The translations under genes were made by a program, and so were the position numbers. From Burkholderia sp. NRF60-BP8 (GTDB lineage Bacteria; Pseudomonadota; Gammaproteobacteria; Burkholderiales; Burkholderiaceae), in NCBI RefSeq assembly GCF_001522585.2, contig NZ_CP013372.1:1116001-1180000 (forward strand): a stretch of DNA of 64,000 bases, written 5' to 3'. The notes below the pieces were generated by a model. It did no database searches, was not told the DNA's origin, and saw only the letters and a program-made list of their open reading frames with translations. Positions 54,460 to 62,660 of the stretch are shown piece by piece; position 1 is the stretch's first letter, and every line of letters starts with the position of its first letter.

Positions 54460-55755
54460 ATGCCGACCTGGAATTCCGCCCTCCGAGAACAGAAGCCGTC
54501 GCGCAAGCTCGCGCGCGGCACGACCTTCGGCACCGTGATTCACGGCGTCGTCGACGTGCCGGTGTCGATGCGGTTCTTCTGCTACCTGTCGCTGACGATG
54601 TTCGCGATGTTCGTGACCGCGCTCGTCGAACTGAGCTATGCGAATACCGAAAGCGTGTCGGGGATGCTGACGCCGCGCTCGGGGCTGATCGGCGTCGGTG
54701 CGCCGCCGGGGTGGGCGGTACGCGACGTCTACGTCGGCAAGGACCAGCACGTGAAAGCCGGCCAGCGGCTGCTCGCGGTGACGCGCGACACGAGCTTCGT
54801 CAGCCAGGCGAACAACGTGCAGGGAATGCGCGCGGCGCTCGACCGGCAGCGCGTCGAGGTGGCGCAGCAGATCGATGCGGCACGGCTCGAATACCGGTCG
54901 TCGGTGCAGCAGATCAATCAGCAGATCGCCGCGCAGGGCGAGAGCCGCGGGCTGATCGACCGGCAGATCCAGGACCAGAAGCGCATCGTCGACGAGTACG
55001 GCGAACGGCGCGCGCGCGTGAAGCAGTTGCTCGACGAACAGGTCGTGACGCTCGAACAGTACAACCAGGTCAACACGCAATACCTGCAGGCCGGGCAGGC
55101 GTACCAGGACTTGCTGCTGCGCCGGGCCGAACTCGCGAAGAACGCGATGAAGCTGCGCGGCGATCTCGACACGATGCAGAGCAAGTACGACGGCGCGAAC
55201 GCGGAACTGAAGATCAAGCAGGAGGAGCTCAACGCGAAGGAATACAACATCGACGAGAACGTGAACCAGGTGCTGTACGCGCCGGCTGACGGGCAGATCG
55301 TGCGGCTCGACGTCGTGCAGGGCGGTGTGATCGACCCGCCCGGCACGCGCGTCGTCGAGATCCTGCCAGCGAAGGCCGACGGGTTGATTGCCGAGGTCTA
55401 CATTCCGTCGTCGAAGGCCGGCTTCGTGAAGAAGGGCCAGGAGGTGAAGGTTGCGTACGCAAGCTATCCGGTAGAGAAATTCGGCACGTATCGCGGCAAG
55501 GTGTTGTCGATCTCGCCGGTCGCGTTCTCGGCGAAGGAGCTGAACCTGCCCGGCGATGCGGCCGTGCCGCAGACCTACTTCAAGACCTGGGTCGAACTCG
55601 CCGACCGCACGCCGTCGTTCGACGGCCGGCCGTTGTCGCTGCGGGCCGGGATGATGCTGAAGGCGGACATCGTGCTCGAGCGGCGCAGCCTGCTCGAATG
55701 GCTGTTCGAGCCGTTGTACCGGATCCGGCAGCGCCTGTTCGGCGTGCCGGCCTGA
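54460..55755 (+). CDS. HlyD-family periplasmic adaptor protein
   Basis: The 431-residue membrane fusion protein has one N-terminal membrane segment (FFCYLSLTMFAMFVTALVEL, about residues 39-58). A lipoyl/beta-barrel part and a long coiled coil (about residues 120-275, Gln/Lys/Glu-rich) follow, then the second lipoyl half (VLYAPADGQIVRLDVVQGGVIDPPGTRVVEILP). This is the CvaA/HlyD layout that bridges an ABC exporter to TolC. It follows the acyltransferase-like gene by 12 bases. Confidence 0.92.
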   Translation: MPTWNSALREQKPSRKLARGTTFGTVIHGVVDVPVSMRFFCYLSLTMFAMFVTALVELSYANTESVSGMLTPRSGLIGVGAPPGWAVRDVYVGKDQHVKAGQRLLAVTRDTSFVSQANNVQGMRAALDRQRVEVAQQIDAARLEYRSSVQQINQQIAAQGESRGLIDRQIQDQKRIVDEYGERRARVKQLLDEQVVTLEQYNQVNTQYLQAGQAYQDLLLRRAELAKNAMKLRGDLDTMQSKYDGANAELKIKQEELNAKEYNIDENVNQVLYAPADGQIVRLDVVQGGVIDPPGTRVVEILPAKADGLIAEVYIPSSKAGFVKKGQEVKVAYASYPVEKFGTYRGKVLSISPVAFSAKELNLPGDAAVPQTYFKTWVELADRTPSFDGRPLSLRAGMMLKADIVLERRSLLEWLFEPLYRIRQRLFGVPA

Positions 55756-55759
55756 GTCG

Positions 55760-57154
55760 ATGGCGAATCGCGACATCCGCCGCCGCCGCGCGCGGCCGGG
55801 CACCGTGCGTCCGCTGTCGCGCTGGCTCGGCGCGACGCTGTTCGCCTGCGCGGCGGCCGCGCAGGCCGCGCCGCCGCCCGACGGCGACGCCGCACCGCGC
55901 TGGCAGGCCGGCGCCGACGGGATCGGCTTCTGGCCGGGTGGCGATGCGGACGGCTTCGACGCGCGCGCTTGGACGACCGATCCCGGGCCGGCGCGCGGCG
56001 GACGCAACGAAGCTTCGGTCGACGGACGGCAAGCGAATACCATCCCGCTGACCGCCCGCAAGATCACGCTCGGGCAGCGAACCGGCGAAGCAGGGCGCGC
56101 CTGCGCGGCCGCAGGCGGCGAGGGCGCGGACGGCATCGGCTTCGACGAGGGCCGTGCCGGCGGCGGTTGCGATCCGGCCGCCACGCCCGATGTGCCGGCG
56201 GACGACGCAGCGGCGCGCGGCGTCGTCCACGCCGACCGGATGCCGTACGAACTGCATCCGGTCGATCCGTCGCGGCTGCCCGATCTGCCGGCCGCGCAGG
56301 CGCCGCCTTTGCTCGAGCAACTGATGGGCGACGACCGCAACATGGTCGGCCTCGGCTGGCACTTCGTCGGTACGACCGGCCGCTCGACGCCCGTGACGAC
56401 GCGCACCGACGCGCTCGGCCTGAACAGTTTCCAGAACGCGGGTTCGAGCCTGTCGCTCAGCAATACGAACACGCTGGCGTTCACGTTCACGCATTTTGTC
56501 TCGGAGCACTGGGCGGCCGAACTTGGCGCGGGCATTCCGCCGGTGCTGACGCTGCGCGGGCACGGCAGCATCGCGTTGCCGCTCGACCGCATCTTTGCCG
56601 GCGTCCACGGGCGCTTTCCGCTGATCGATCTCGGGAACACCCAAAGCAACCCGCTCGCGACCACGCGGGCCTGGCTCGGCTCGGTCGTGTTCAAGTACTA
56701 CCTCGGCGAGCGCGACGACCGTTTTCGCCCGTTCGCGGGCCTCGGCGTCAGCTACACGCGCTTCACGAACACGAACCTGAACCCCGTGTTCCAGCGCAAG
56801 CTCGCGTCGCTCGGCGGGCTGCTCGCGGCCGGCGCGGACATCGGCAGCCTGCAGTCGCTGCTGCTCGATCCGGCGTTGTTCCAGCGGATCTGGGATGCCG
56901 GCGGCGACCTGCTGCTGTCGGGGCGGACCAATGTGTCGGCGAAGGTGAAGAGCGTGTGGGAGCCGGTGTTCACCGTTGGCGCGAGCTACCAGATCACGCG
57001 CCGGTTCTGGGTCACCGGGATGGTGACCTACATCCCGCTGCGCACCAGGATCACGCTCGACATCAGCCAGCCGAACCGTACGCTTGCATCGAATACGTTC
57101 GATATTTCGGCGAACCCGGTGCTGGCCACCGTACTGCTGAACTTCCGCTTCTGA
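55760..57154 (+). CDS. OmpW-like outer-membrane barrel with long low-complexity N-terminus
   Basis: The 464-residue protein starts with a basic n-region and signal peptide ending AAAAQA (about residue 36). Some 150 residues of Gly/Ala/Asp-rich disordered sequence follow, then about 270 residues of beta-barrel pattern resembling OmpW/AlkL (MVGLGWHFVGT, FTFTHFVSEHWAAELGAGIPP, GVSYTRFTNTNL, terminal VLLNFRF with last Phe). The extra N-terminus is not usual for OmpW, which is about 210 residues. It starts 4 bases after the HlyD stop, so it belongs to the secretion operon. It could be a receptor, an immunity-type channel or an accessory pore. Confidence 0.75.
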   Translation: MANRDIRRRRARPGTVRPLSRWLGATLFACAAAAQAAPPPDGDAAPRWQAGADGIGFWPGGDADGFDARAWTTDPGPARGGRNEASVDGRQANTIPLTARKITLGQRTGEAGRACAAAGGEGADGIGFDEGRAGGGCDPAATPDVPADDAAARGVVHADRMPYELHPVDPSRLPDLPAAQAPPLLEQLMGDDRNMVGLGWHFVGTTGRSTPVTTRTDALGLNSFQNAGSSLSLSNTNTLAFTFTHFVSEHWAAELGAGIPPVLTLRGHGSIALPLDRIFAGVHGRFPLIDLGNTQSNPLATTRAWLGSVVFKYYLGERDDRFRPFAGLGVSYTRFTNTNLNPVFQRKLASLGGLLAAGADIGSLQSLLLDPALFQRIWDAGGDLLLSGRTNVSAKVKSVWEPVFTVGASYQITRRFWVTGMVTYIPLRTRITLDISQPNRTLASNTFDISANPVLATVLLNFRF

Positions 57155-57241
57155 CGGCGTAGCCGGCCATTTTCATGAATTTGACGCGCGACGCTGGGAT
57201 AATGGTCGAGTTTGGCCGCGTCAATGATGGAAGGAGGCCCC

Positions 57242-58192
57242 ATGGGCGACAACGATACCCGCACCGAGACCGACAACCGCACCGATACGCGCTCGATGGA
57301 GGCGCGCCAGCGCCGTTTCGAGGAGGATCTCGTCGATGCCTACGACGAAGAGCTCGAGATGGAACTCGACGACCGCCGTTTCGACAATGGTGAGGACCTG
57401 CTGTTCTCGCCCGAGCGTCGCGAGGCGCGCAAGGAGTATTTCCGCGAGCTGTTCCGCCTGCAGGGCGAGCTCGTGAAGCTGCAGGACTGGGTCGTGCATA
57501 CCGGGCACCGGCTCGTCGTCATTTTCGAAGGGCGCGATGCGGCCGGCAAGGGCGGTGCAATCAAGCGCATCACGCAGCGCCTGAACCCGCGCGTGTGCCG
57601 GGTCGCTGCGCTGCCGGCGCCGAACAACCGCGAGCGCACGCAATGGTATTTCCAGCGCTATGTCGCGCATCTGCCGGCCGGCGGCGAGATCGTGCTGTTC
57701 GACCGCAGCTGGTACAACCGCGCGGGTGTCGAGCGCGTGATGAATTTCTGTACCGACGACGAGTACGAGGAGTTTTTCCGCTCGGTGCCCGAGTTCGAGA
57801 AGATGCTCGTGCGCAGCGGGATCCAGATCGTCAAGTACTGGTTCTCGATTACCGACCACGAGCAGGAACTGCGCTTCCAGAGCCGGATCGAGGATCCGCT
57901 GAAGCAATGGAAGCTGAGCCCGATGGACCTCGAAAGCCGCCGCCGCTGGGAGGCTTATACGGCCGCGAAGGAAGAGATGCTGCAACGCACGCATATTCCG
58001 GAGGCGCCGTGGTGGGTCGTGCAGGCCGTCGACAAGAAGCGCGCGCGGCTGAACTGCATTCACCATCTGCTCGGCCAGGTGCCGTATCACGAGGTGCCGC
58101 GCCCGACGATCGATCTGCCGCAGCGCGAGCATCACGAGGATTACATTCGTCGGCCGGTGCCCGACAGCATGATCGTGCCGGAGATTTATTGA
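57242..58192 (+). CDS. ppk2: Polyphosphate kinase 2
   Basis: The 316-residue PPK2 family enzyme transfers phosphate between polyphosphate and nucleotides. Walker A GRDAAGKGG (about residues 97-105) and the catalytic/lid region FDRSWYNRAGVERVMNF (about 153-169) are diagnostic of one-domain PPK2. The N-terminal 40 residues are acidic. The ATG at 57242 has AAGGAGG at 57231-57237; starts at 57212 and 57224 lie in or before that site. A strong terminator follows at 58227. Confidence 0.93.
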   Translation: MGDNDTRTETDNRTDTRSMEARQRRFEEDLVDAYDEELEMELDDRRFDNGEDLLFSPERREARKEYFRELFRLQGELVKLQDWVVHTGHRLVVIFEGRDAAGKGGAIKRITQRLNPRVCRVAALPAPNNRERTQWYFQRYVAHLPAGGEIVLFDRSWYNRAGVERVMNFCTDDEYEEFFRSVPEFEKMLVRSGIQIVKYWFSITDHEQELRFQSRIEDPLKQWKLSPMDLESRRRWEAYTAAKEEMLQRTHIPEAPWWVVQAVDKKRARLNCIHHLLGQVPYHEVPRPTIDLPQREHHEDYIRRPVPDSMIVPEIY

Positions 58193-58226
58193 TCGGTTCG
58201 CGCCGGTCGATCGCGATGCGATGAAG

Positions 58227-58256
58227 CGCGCCGCTCGATGCGGCGCGTTTTTTTTT
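58227..58256 (+). terminator. ppk2 intrinsic terminator
   Basis: CGCGCCGC (58227-58234) pairs perfectly with GCGGCGCG (58240-58247) across a 5-base loop and is followed by nine T residues. It lies 35 bases past the ppk2 stop. Confidence 0.95.
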
Positions 58257-58462
58257 CGGGCGGCCGGTTGACGGCGGGCGATTCGGTTCGACAGGTTTTA
58301 CCGTCTTTCAGAATGTCGGACGGACAGCCTCGACGGCATGCCTGTAGGGGGGGCGTCGATATGCGGCGACGCCTTCGAAACGGGGCGATTCCGACGCCCT
58401 GGGGAAACGACGAGCGCCGAGCGCGCCGGGCGTGCGCCGCTCGGGGCTGTCGCCGCAACGGC

Positions 58463-59050
58463 TCAAATCTCCGGAAAACCCGAGCGCCCCTGCGTCAGAT
58501 CGAACAGTTCGACTCTTGCCGCGGCTTCGGCGGTTTCGGGCAGCTTGATCACGAGCTTCACCGTCATCCCGTACGCGCTGTCCACCAGCGCGTAGCCGGC
58601 CTGTTCGATCCAGCGACGCACGCGCGCTTCTTCCGGGTAGCCGATCTCGATCGCGAGCCGTGTGTGCCGAATGCGCTCGACGCGCTCGGCATCGAGCAGC
58701 GCCGATGCGATCGCGTCCGTATACGCCCGCACCAGCCCGCCCGCACCGAGCTTCACGCCGCCGTAGTAACGCACGACCGCGCCGAGCACGCCGTCGAGGT
58801 CGTGATGGCGCAGCACTTCGAGGATCGGCCGACCCGCGGTGCCCGACGGCTCGCCGTCGTCCGACATGCCCGACTGGCCGCCCGCCAGCAGCGCCCAGCA
58901 CACGTGGGTGGCCGCCGGATGCTCGTCGCGCAGGCGTTGCAGTACCTGCATCGCGGCATCGCGATCCTCGACGGGAACGGCATACGCGATGAAGCGGCTC
59001 TTGCGGATGTCGAGTTCGCGGGTGTAGGCGGTGGCGAGCGAGTAACTCAT
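58463..59050 (-). CDS. YigZ/IMPACT-family protein
   Basis: The 195-residue protein has the Impact N-terminal domain. RKSRFIAYAVPVEDRDAAMQVLQRLRDEHPAATHVCWALL (about residues 16-55) and SDDGEPSGTAGRPILEVL with VVRYYGGVKLGAGGLVRAY (about 63-110) are the diagnostic segments. A short DUF1949-like C-terminal domain completes it. YigZ proteins bind nucleic acid or nucleotides and are linked to translation control; the exact role is unsettled. The start at 59050 is the first Met before MSYSLATAYTRELDIRKSRF. It faces ppk2 convergently and shares no operon. Confidence 0.88.
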   Translation of the reverse strand: MSYSLATAYTRELDIRKSRFIAYAVPVEDRDAAMQVLQRLRDEHPAATHVCWALLAGGQSGMSDDGEPSGTAGRPILEVLRHHDLDGVLGAVVRYYGGVKLGAGGLVRAYTDAIASALLDAERVERIRHTRLAIEIGYPEEARVRRWIEQAGYALVDSAYGMTVKLVIKLPETAEAAARVELFDLTQGRSGFPEI

Positions 59051-59406
59051 GCGTCGCGACGCGGAAAGCGTAGGGAAATCAAGGCGATGATGGCTGGTGG
59101 ATGCGTTTGGCGTTGGCCCCGGGGGCGGATGGACATCGTCTGCCTGTGCGCGGGGCGAAGACGCAATTTTACCGTGGCGCGCGTCGAGAGGACCGGGTTT
59201 GGCTGGCGACTTCGGTCTGGACGGCGGAGGCCGGCGCGCGATATGCGCTGCTTTCGCGCCCGAAACCGGATTGAAAAAGCGCCGGAGATGGTTCGGTATT
59301 ACGGATGTCTCGATAGCCGAATCGCCGATACAACCGCGCACTCGGAAGGAAATTCGCACGCTGATATCATGCGTTTTCTTTCGGAAAATGCGTCGAGCGA
59401 TTGATC
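59051..59406. other. Gene-free stretch before a lower-GC gene pair
   Basis: About 350 bases with no convincing gene. From about 59260 rightwards the sequence becomes visibly richer in A and T than the rest of the window. A TATCAT hexamer near 59354 could be a -10 for the pair downstream, without a clear -35. Confidence 0.4.
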
Positions 59407-60204
59407 GTGACAGCGAAGAAGCCATTCAAAACGATTGCGATACGGGTCGTTCTCGTCGTCGTATTCGCCATGGCCGGCTATGGATGGTTCAAGTCGTCGA
59501 ATCTGTCTTCGGCCGCCTTCCCGAGTCCACCGTCCCGATCCGAGGCAGAAGCATTTGCGCGTCAGGATGCATTGCGCTACACGGCCCGCGAAGTTTGCGA
59601 CGATTATCGCCACTGGCCTGTCGTCTACGATTTCGATGCGCCGGTGTATACGGAAACGAAATATACGCTGGCGTTGATGGAGGCATTGGCCGGCGTGGGA
59701 TTCGTCACCCGGACGGTTGTGAAGAACCCGCATGGCGGGCCGGTTCAGTTTTATCCGCACGAGAAGCGAATTTACGACATTGCTCCGCGAGCGAAGCCGT
59801 ACGTGCGCGAACAGGCCGGAACGCCCGCTGCCGGCGGATCGCCAAAGGCGCTTTGCTTCGGCCGCTATGTATTCGATGGCTTCACTTCGGTCGAGGCGGA
59901 TTTTTTCGTCGGCGATTCGTCGGACCGGTCGAAAATCAACGGGAGCGTCTACAAGGATCTTGACGGCGCGTACAGGACGGATGTCAGGTATTCGATACGG
60001 GCCGCGTCGAGTTTCGACGATTGGGCAAATGCCATCGACATGAAGTTGCACGGGCACACCATCCGCGACGAACACGAATATCGTCCGTATCGCAAGCTTG
60101 GGAATCTGATGTTCTTTAGCGGCTATGACGAATCCAACGGGTTGGACAAATACGTGTCGCTGGAATACGGCGACGGTAAATGGAAGTTCGCGCCGAAATC
60201 CTGA
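59407..60204 (+). CDS. Membrane-anchored hypothetical protein, lower-GC
   Basis: This roughly 265-residue protein is not recognised with confidence. An N-terminal membrane anchor or uncleaved signal (IAIRVVLVVVFAMAGYGWF, about residues 9-27) is followed by a soluble domain. That domain holds conserved-looking DFDAPVYTETKYTLALMEAL and CFGRYVFDGF segments and many aromatic residues; it probably faces the periplasm. GTG at 59407 or TTG at 59401 are possible starts. The gene is less GC-rich than its neighbours and is followed after 11 bases by another small exported protein. The pair may be recently acquired. Confidence 0.6.
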   Translation: MTAKKPFKTIAIRVVLVVVFAMAGYGWFKSSNLSSAAFPSPPSRSEAEAFARQDALRYTAREVCDDYRHWPVVYDFDAPVYTETKYTLALMEALAGVGFVTRTVVKNPHGGPVQFYPHEKRIYDIAPRAKPYVREQAGTPAAGGSPKALCFGRYVFDGFTSVEADFFVGDSSDRSKINGSVYKDLDGAYRTDVRYSIRAASSFDDWANAIDMKLHGHTIRDEHEYRPYRKLGNLMFFSGYDESNGLDKYVSLEYGDGKWKFAPKS

Positions 60205-60215
60205 TCGAGATCGCA

Positions 60216-60632
60216 ATGAACGATACCAGGTGGAAGTGGGTTTTCCGTATGCGGAAATGGATCGCGGTATCGTGTTCGGCGCTCGTGTCGATGGGCCCGA
60301 TTCATGCCGACGCATCCGGAGATCGATGCGGTTGGCTCGACCTGTCGCAGAGTACGGTCAAGCGCGACGCGATCGAATTTCACGACAGCGAGCGGATCTG
60401 GCTCGTCAACCGGGATGCAGGGCAGTGGCCGCTCATTCGTCAGTCGGATATGTATCCGAACGGGGCGGCATCGTATGCGCATTCCGAAGTGCGCGAAGAG
60501 GACCAATTGACCTGCGCGTGCATGGCGTTCGAGTCCGTCGACGGTGGCGTGGTCAGCAAAATGCGTCGGGCGCGCCTCATTCCGATCGAACGTTGCCTGA
60601 ACGACCGGAATTTGTGGCAGCCGCCGGCGTAG
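60216..60632 (+). CDS. Exported DUF4087-like protein
   Basis: The 138-residue protein carries a signal peptide (basic MRKWIAVSCSALVSMGPIHADA portion; Met at 60216 or 60249). The mature part begins DRCGWLDLSQ and contains CACMAFESVDGG and IERCLNDRNL. The RCGW opening and the CAC and C-terminal RC cysteines match the pattern I associate with DUF4087, whose function is unknown. Four or five cysteines could form periplasmic disulfides. It follows the membrane-anchored gene by 11 bases, so the two are likely an operon. Confidence 0.6.
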   Translation: MNDTRWKWVFRMRKWIAVSCSALVSMGPIHADASGDRCGWLDLSQSTVKRDAIEFHDSERIWLVNRDAGQWPLIRQSDMYPNGAASYAHSEVREEDQLTCACMAFESVDGGVVSKMRRARLIPIERCLNDRNLWQPPA

Positions 60633-60888
60633 TTTGCGGCGAATATCCGTTGGTACGAAACGCGTCAGGCAATTGTGTCCGGCGTCGAGCGGGCCGCCCG
60701 TCGAAGGGCTGAAAGCGTCGCGCCATTCCGGTCCGACGGCGGCAATATCTCGCAACGACGACTCGCCGCCATCGCCCGCTCGATCGAGGACGCAAGCACG
60801 GAGTCACGTTCGTTTATCGGTTCGTCCGGCGCATGCATGCCATTTTCAGACAAGGGTTCACGCCGGTTCGTCGAACCCGCGCGCGGCA

Positions 60889-61746
60889 TCAACGCACGCC
60901 AACCGACGACCGTAGCGCCGCGCCCAGCGTGCGCAGTGCCTGCCTGGCGCGTGCATCGGTCAAATTCGAGTGGAGCACCACCTCGCGCGCGGGCAGCGGC
61001 GGCAGCCCGTACCGCGTACCCACGTCGACGGTGCCGGCGGGCGCCACGCGATGCCCGAGCGCCGCGACGGCCAGCCCCGCGGATACCGCTGCGCCGATCG
61101 TCGCCACGCCGCCGCCGACGAAGACTTCCGTCCATGCGACACCGGCTTGGTCCAGCGCGTCGACCGCCATGCGGCGCACGCTGCATGGTTCGGCCTGCGT
61201 GGCGAGCCGCAGCGGTTGCGGCGGACGGTGCTCGAAATCGGCCGCCGCCATCCAGCCGAACGACTCCGACAGAATGGTTTCGCCGTCGAGCCGCCGGCTG
61301 TCGTGCTGCAGCGCGACGGCCGCATCGAGCTGGCCGCGATCGAACGCATCGAGTACGTCGCGCGACGCGGCGACGCGGATCTCCAGCACGAGCGCCGGCT
61401 CCGCTTCGCTCATCCGCCGCAGCAGCATCGGGAGATCGGCGCCGACGACGTGGTGGCTGACGCCGATCACCAGCCGTCGCTGGCGCGTGCCGAATGCGCT
61501 GATCGCGCCGTGGTGAGCGGCCACCAGCTCACGCGCCGGTTCCAGGAACGCGGTGCCGTCGGCCGACAGGCGAACCTGCCGCGGCGTGCGCTCCAGCAGG
61601 CGGCGGCCGAGCCCGTCTTCCAGCCGCTTGATCTTCAGGCTCACCGCGGACTGCGTCGTGTCCAGCGCTTCCGCAGCCCGCGTGAAGCTCTTGAGATCGG
61701 CGGTCAGCACGAACGCCTGCACGGCTTCGATGTCGAGCGTTTTCAT
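60889..61746 (-). CDS. LysR-family transcriptional regulator
   Basis: The 285-residue protein has an N-terminal LysR helix-turn-helix (about residues 5-63, AVQAFVLTADLKSFTRAAEALDTTQSAVSLKIKRLEDGLGRRLLERTPRQVRLS). A two-lobed effector domain follows. The ATG at 61746 has GAGGGTG upstream and is preferred over 61761. It is divergent from the DUF4865 gene at 61877, and an 8-bp inverted repeat lies between, so the DUF4865 unit is its probable target. The effector is unknown. The 256 bases between this gene and the DUF4087-like gene show nothing notable. Confidence 0.9.
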   Translation of the reverse strand: MKTLDIEAVQAFVLTADLKSFTRAAEALDTTQSAVSLKIKRLEDGLGRRLLERTPRQVRLSADGTAFLEPARELVAAHHGAISAFGTRQRRLVIGVSHHVVGADLPMLLRRMSEAEPALVLEIRVAASRDVLDAFDRGQLDAAVALQHDSRRLDGETILSESFGWMAAADFEHRPPQPLRLATQAEPCSVRRMAVDALDQAGVAWTEVFVGGGVATIGAAVSAGLAVAALGHRVAPAGTVDVGTRYGLPPLPAREVVLHSNLTDARARQALRTLGAALRSSVGVR

Positions 61747-61770
61747 CGCACCCTCATTCATTTCCGAATC

Positions 61771-61811
61771 GAATCATTGAAATATTCTGCCATCGTCTTT
61801 TCAAATGATTC
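61771..61811. promoter_or_regulatory. Candidate LysR operator, inverted repeat GAATCATT/AATGATTC
   Basis: GAATCATT (61771-61778) and AATGATTC (61804-61811) are exact reverse complements in the 130-base divergent region between the LysR and DUF4865 genes, with TTTCAA/TTGAAA continuing the similarity inside each arm. Confidence 0.55.
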
Positions 61812-61876
61812 AAGGCCTTCTACGCTGCTTTCATGTCGTCCGGAATTCCGTCCGTTTCTTTCGCCAGGAGTCGATC

Positions 61877-62455
61877 ATGCTGACCGCGTACTACGTGCAC
61901 CGCCTGCCGGCGGACTACGACCTCGACATCATCCGCAATCGCGTGCGCGAGCGCGGCCGGCTGTGGGACGACACGCCTGACCTGCTGTTCAAGGGCTTCC
62001 TGCTGCGCGAGGCCGGTCGTCACGGCGCGACGGAAAACGGCTATGCGTCGTTTTACCTGTGGCGCAACGAACAGGCGTTCGCGCGGTTCGTGACGGACGG
62101 CCGCTTTCGGGGCGTGACGGACAGCTTCGGCCGCGCGCCGATCGACACGCAGGTTGCGCTCGACGCGCGCAAGGGCAGTGCGTCGACGGGACGTTTCGCG
62201 CGTCTGGAAACGATCGAGATTCCGGCGGACGCCGATCTCGACGCGACGCTGGCGCGGGAGATCGCACGCAATCGCGACGCGGCGGCTCGGCAGGGCGTGG
62301 TTGCGGCGACCGTCAGTGTCGATCCGCTGCGCTGGCGGCTGACGCGTGCGCTCGTGACGGAGCGCGAACCGGACGAAGGCGGCGCGGGCACGGTGTACCA
62401 GGTCCTGCATCTGGCGAAGCCGTTGCTCGACACGCTGGAAGCGGGCGGCGCGTGA
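61877..62455 (+). CDS. DUF4865 family protein
   Basis: The 192-residue soluble protein starts MLTAYYVHRLPADYDLDIIRNRVRERG and has the FYLWRNEQAFARFVTDGRF segment. It resembles DUF4865 proteins, which look like dimeric alpha+beta-barrel enzymes or binding proteins of unknown function, often beside LysR regulators. A CAGGAG site precedes the ATG at 61877. Its stop overlaps a 40-codon frame by TGATG. The family call is moderate and no reaction is known. Confidence 0.75.
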   Translation: MLTAYYVHRLPADYDLDIIRNRVRERGRLWDDTPDLLFKGFLLREAGRHGATENGYASFYLWRNEQAFARFVTDGRFRGVTDSFGRAPIDTQVALDARKGSASTGRFARLETIEIPADADLDATLAREIARNRDAAARQGVVAATVSVDPLRWRLTRALVTEREPDEGGAGTVYQVLHLAKPLLDTLEAGGA

Positions 62456-62577
62456 TGGCCGGCATCGCGTCGCGATTGCCGGCCGGCGTGGTGATTGCCG
62501 CGCATCTGGCGGGGGTGGTGGTGGGGATCGCCGCGATTGCGGCGCTGGCGACGGTGCTGGCGCTGTTGCTCAGGTGA
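62455..62577 (+). CDS. Possible 40-residue membrane peptide coupled to DUF4865
   Basis: A 40-codon frame starts at the A of the upstream stop (TGATG). The product is strongly hydrophobic from about residue 10 to the end (VVIAAHLAGVVVGIAAIAAL), one or two membrane segments with no charge inside. Coupled small membrane proteins are often accessory subunits. High-GC sequence gives such frames by chance, so the overlap and hydrophobicity are the only support. Confidence 0.45.
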   Translation: MAGIASRLPAGVVIAAHLAGVVVGIAAIAALATVLALLLR

Positions 62578-62660
62578 GCGAACTCCAGCATGGTGACGAT
62601 TGACGCGGGAGCGCCGCGCGTGCGATGCATGGCGCTCCCGGTCGCTTCATCGTCGCCCAG

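Noticed and set aside
57212-57241. Earlier start codons for ppk2
   Set aside because: The AAGGAGG site at 57231-57237 lies inside the would-be coding part and fits the ATG at 57242.
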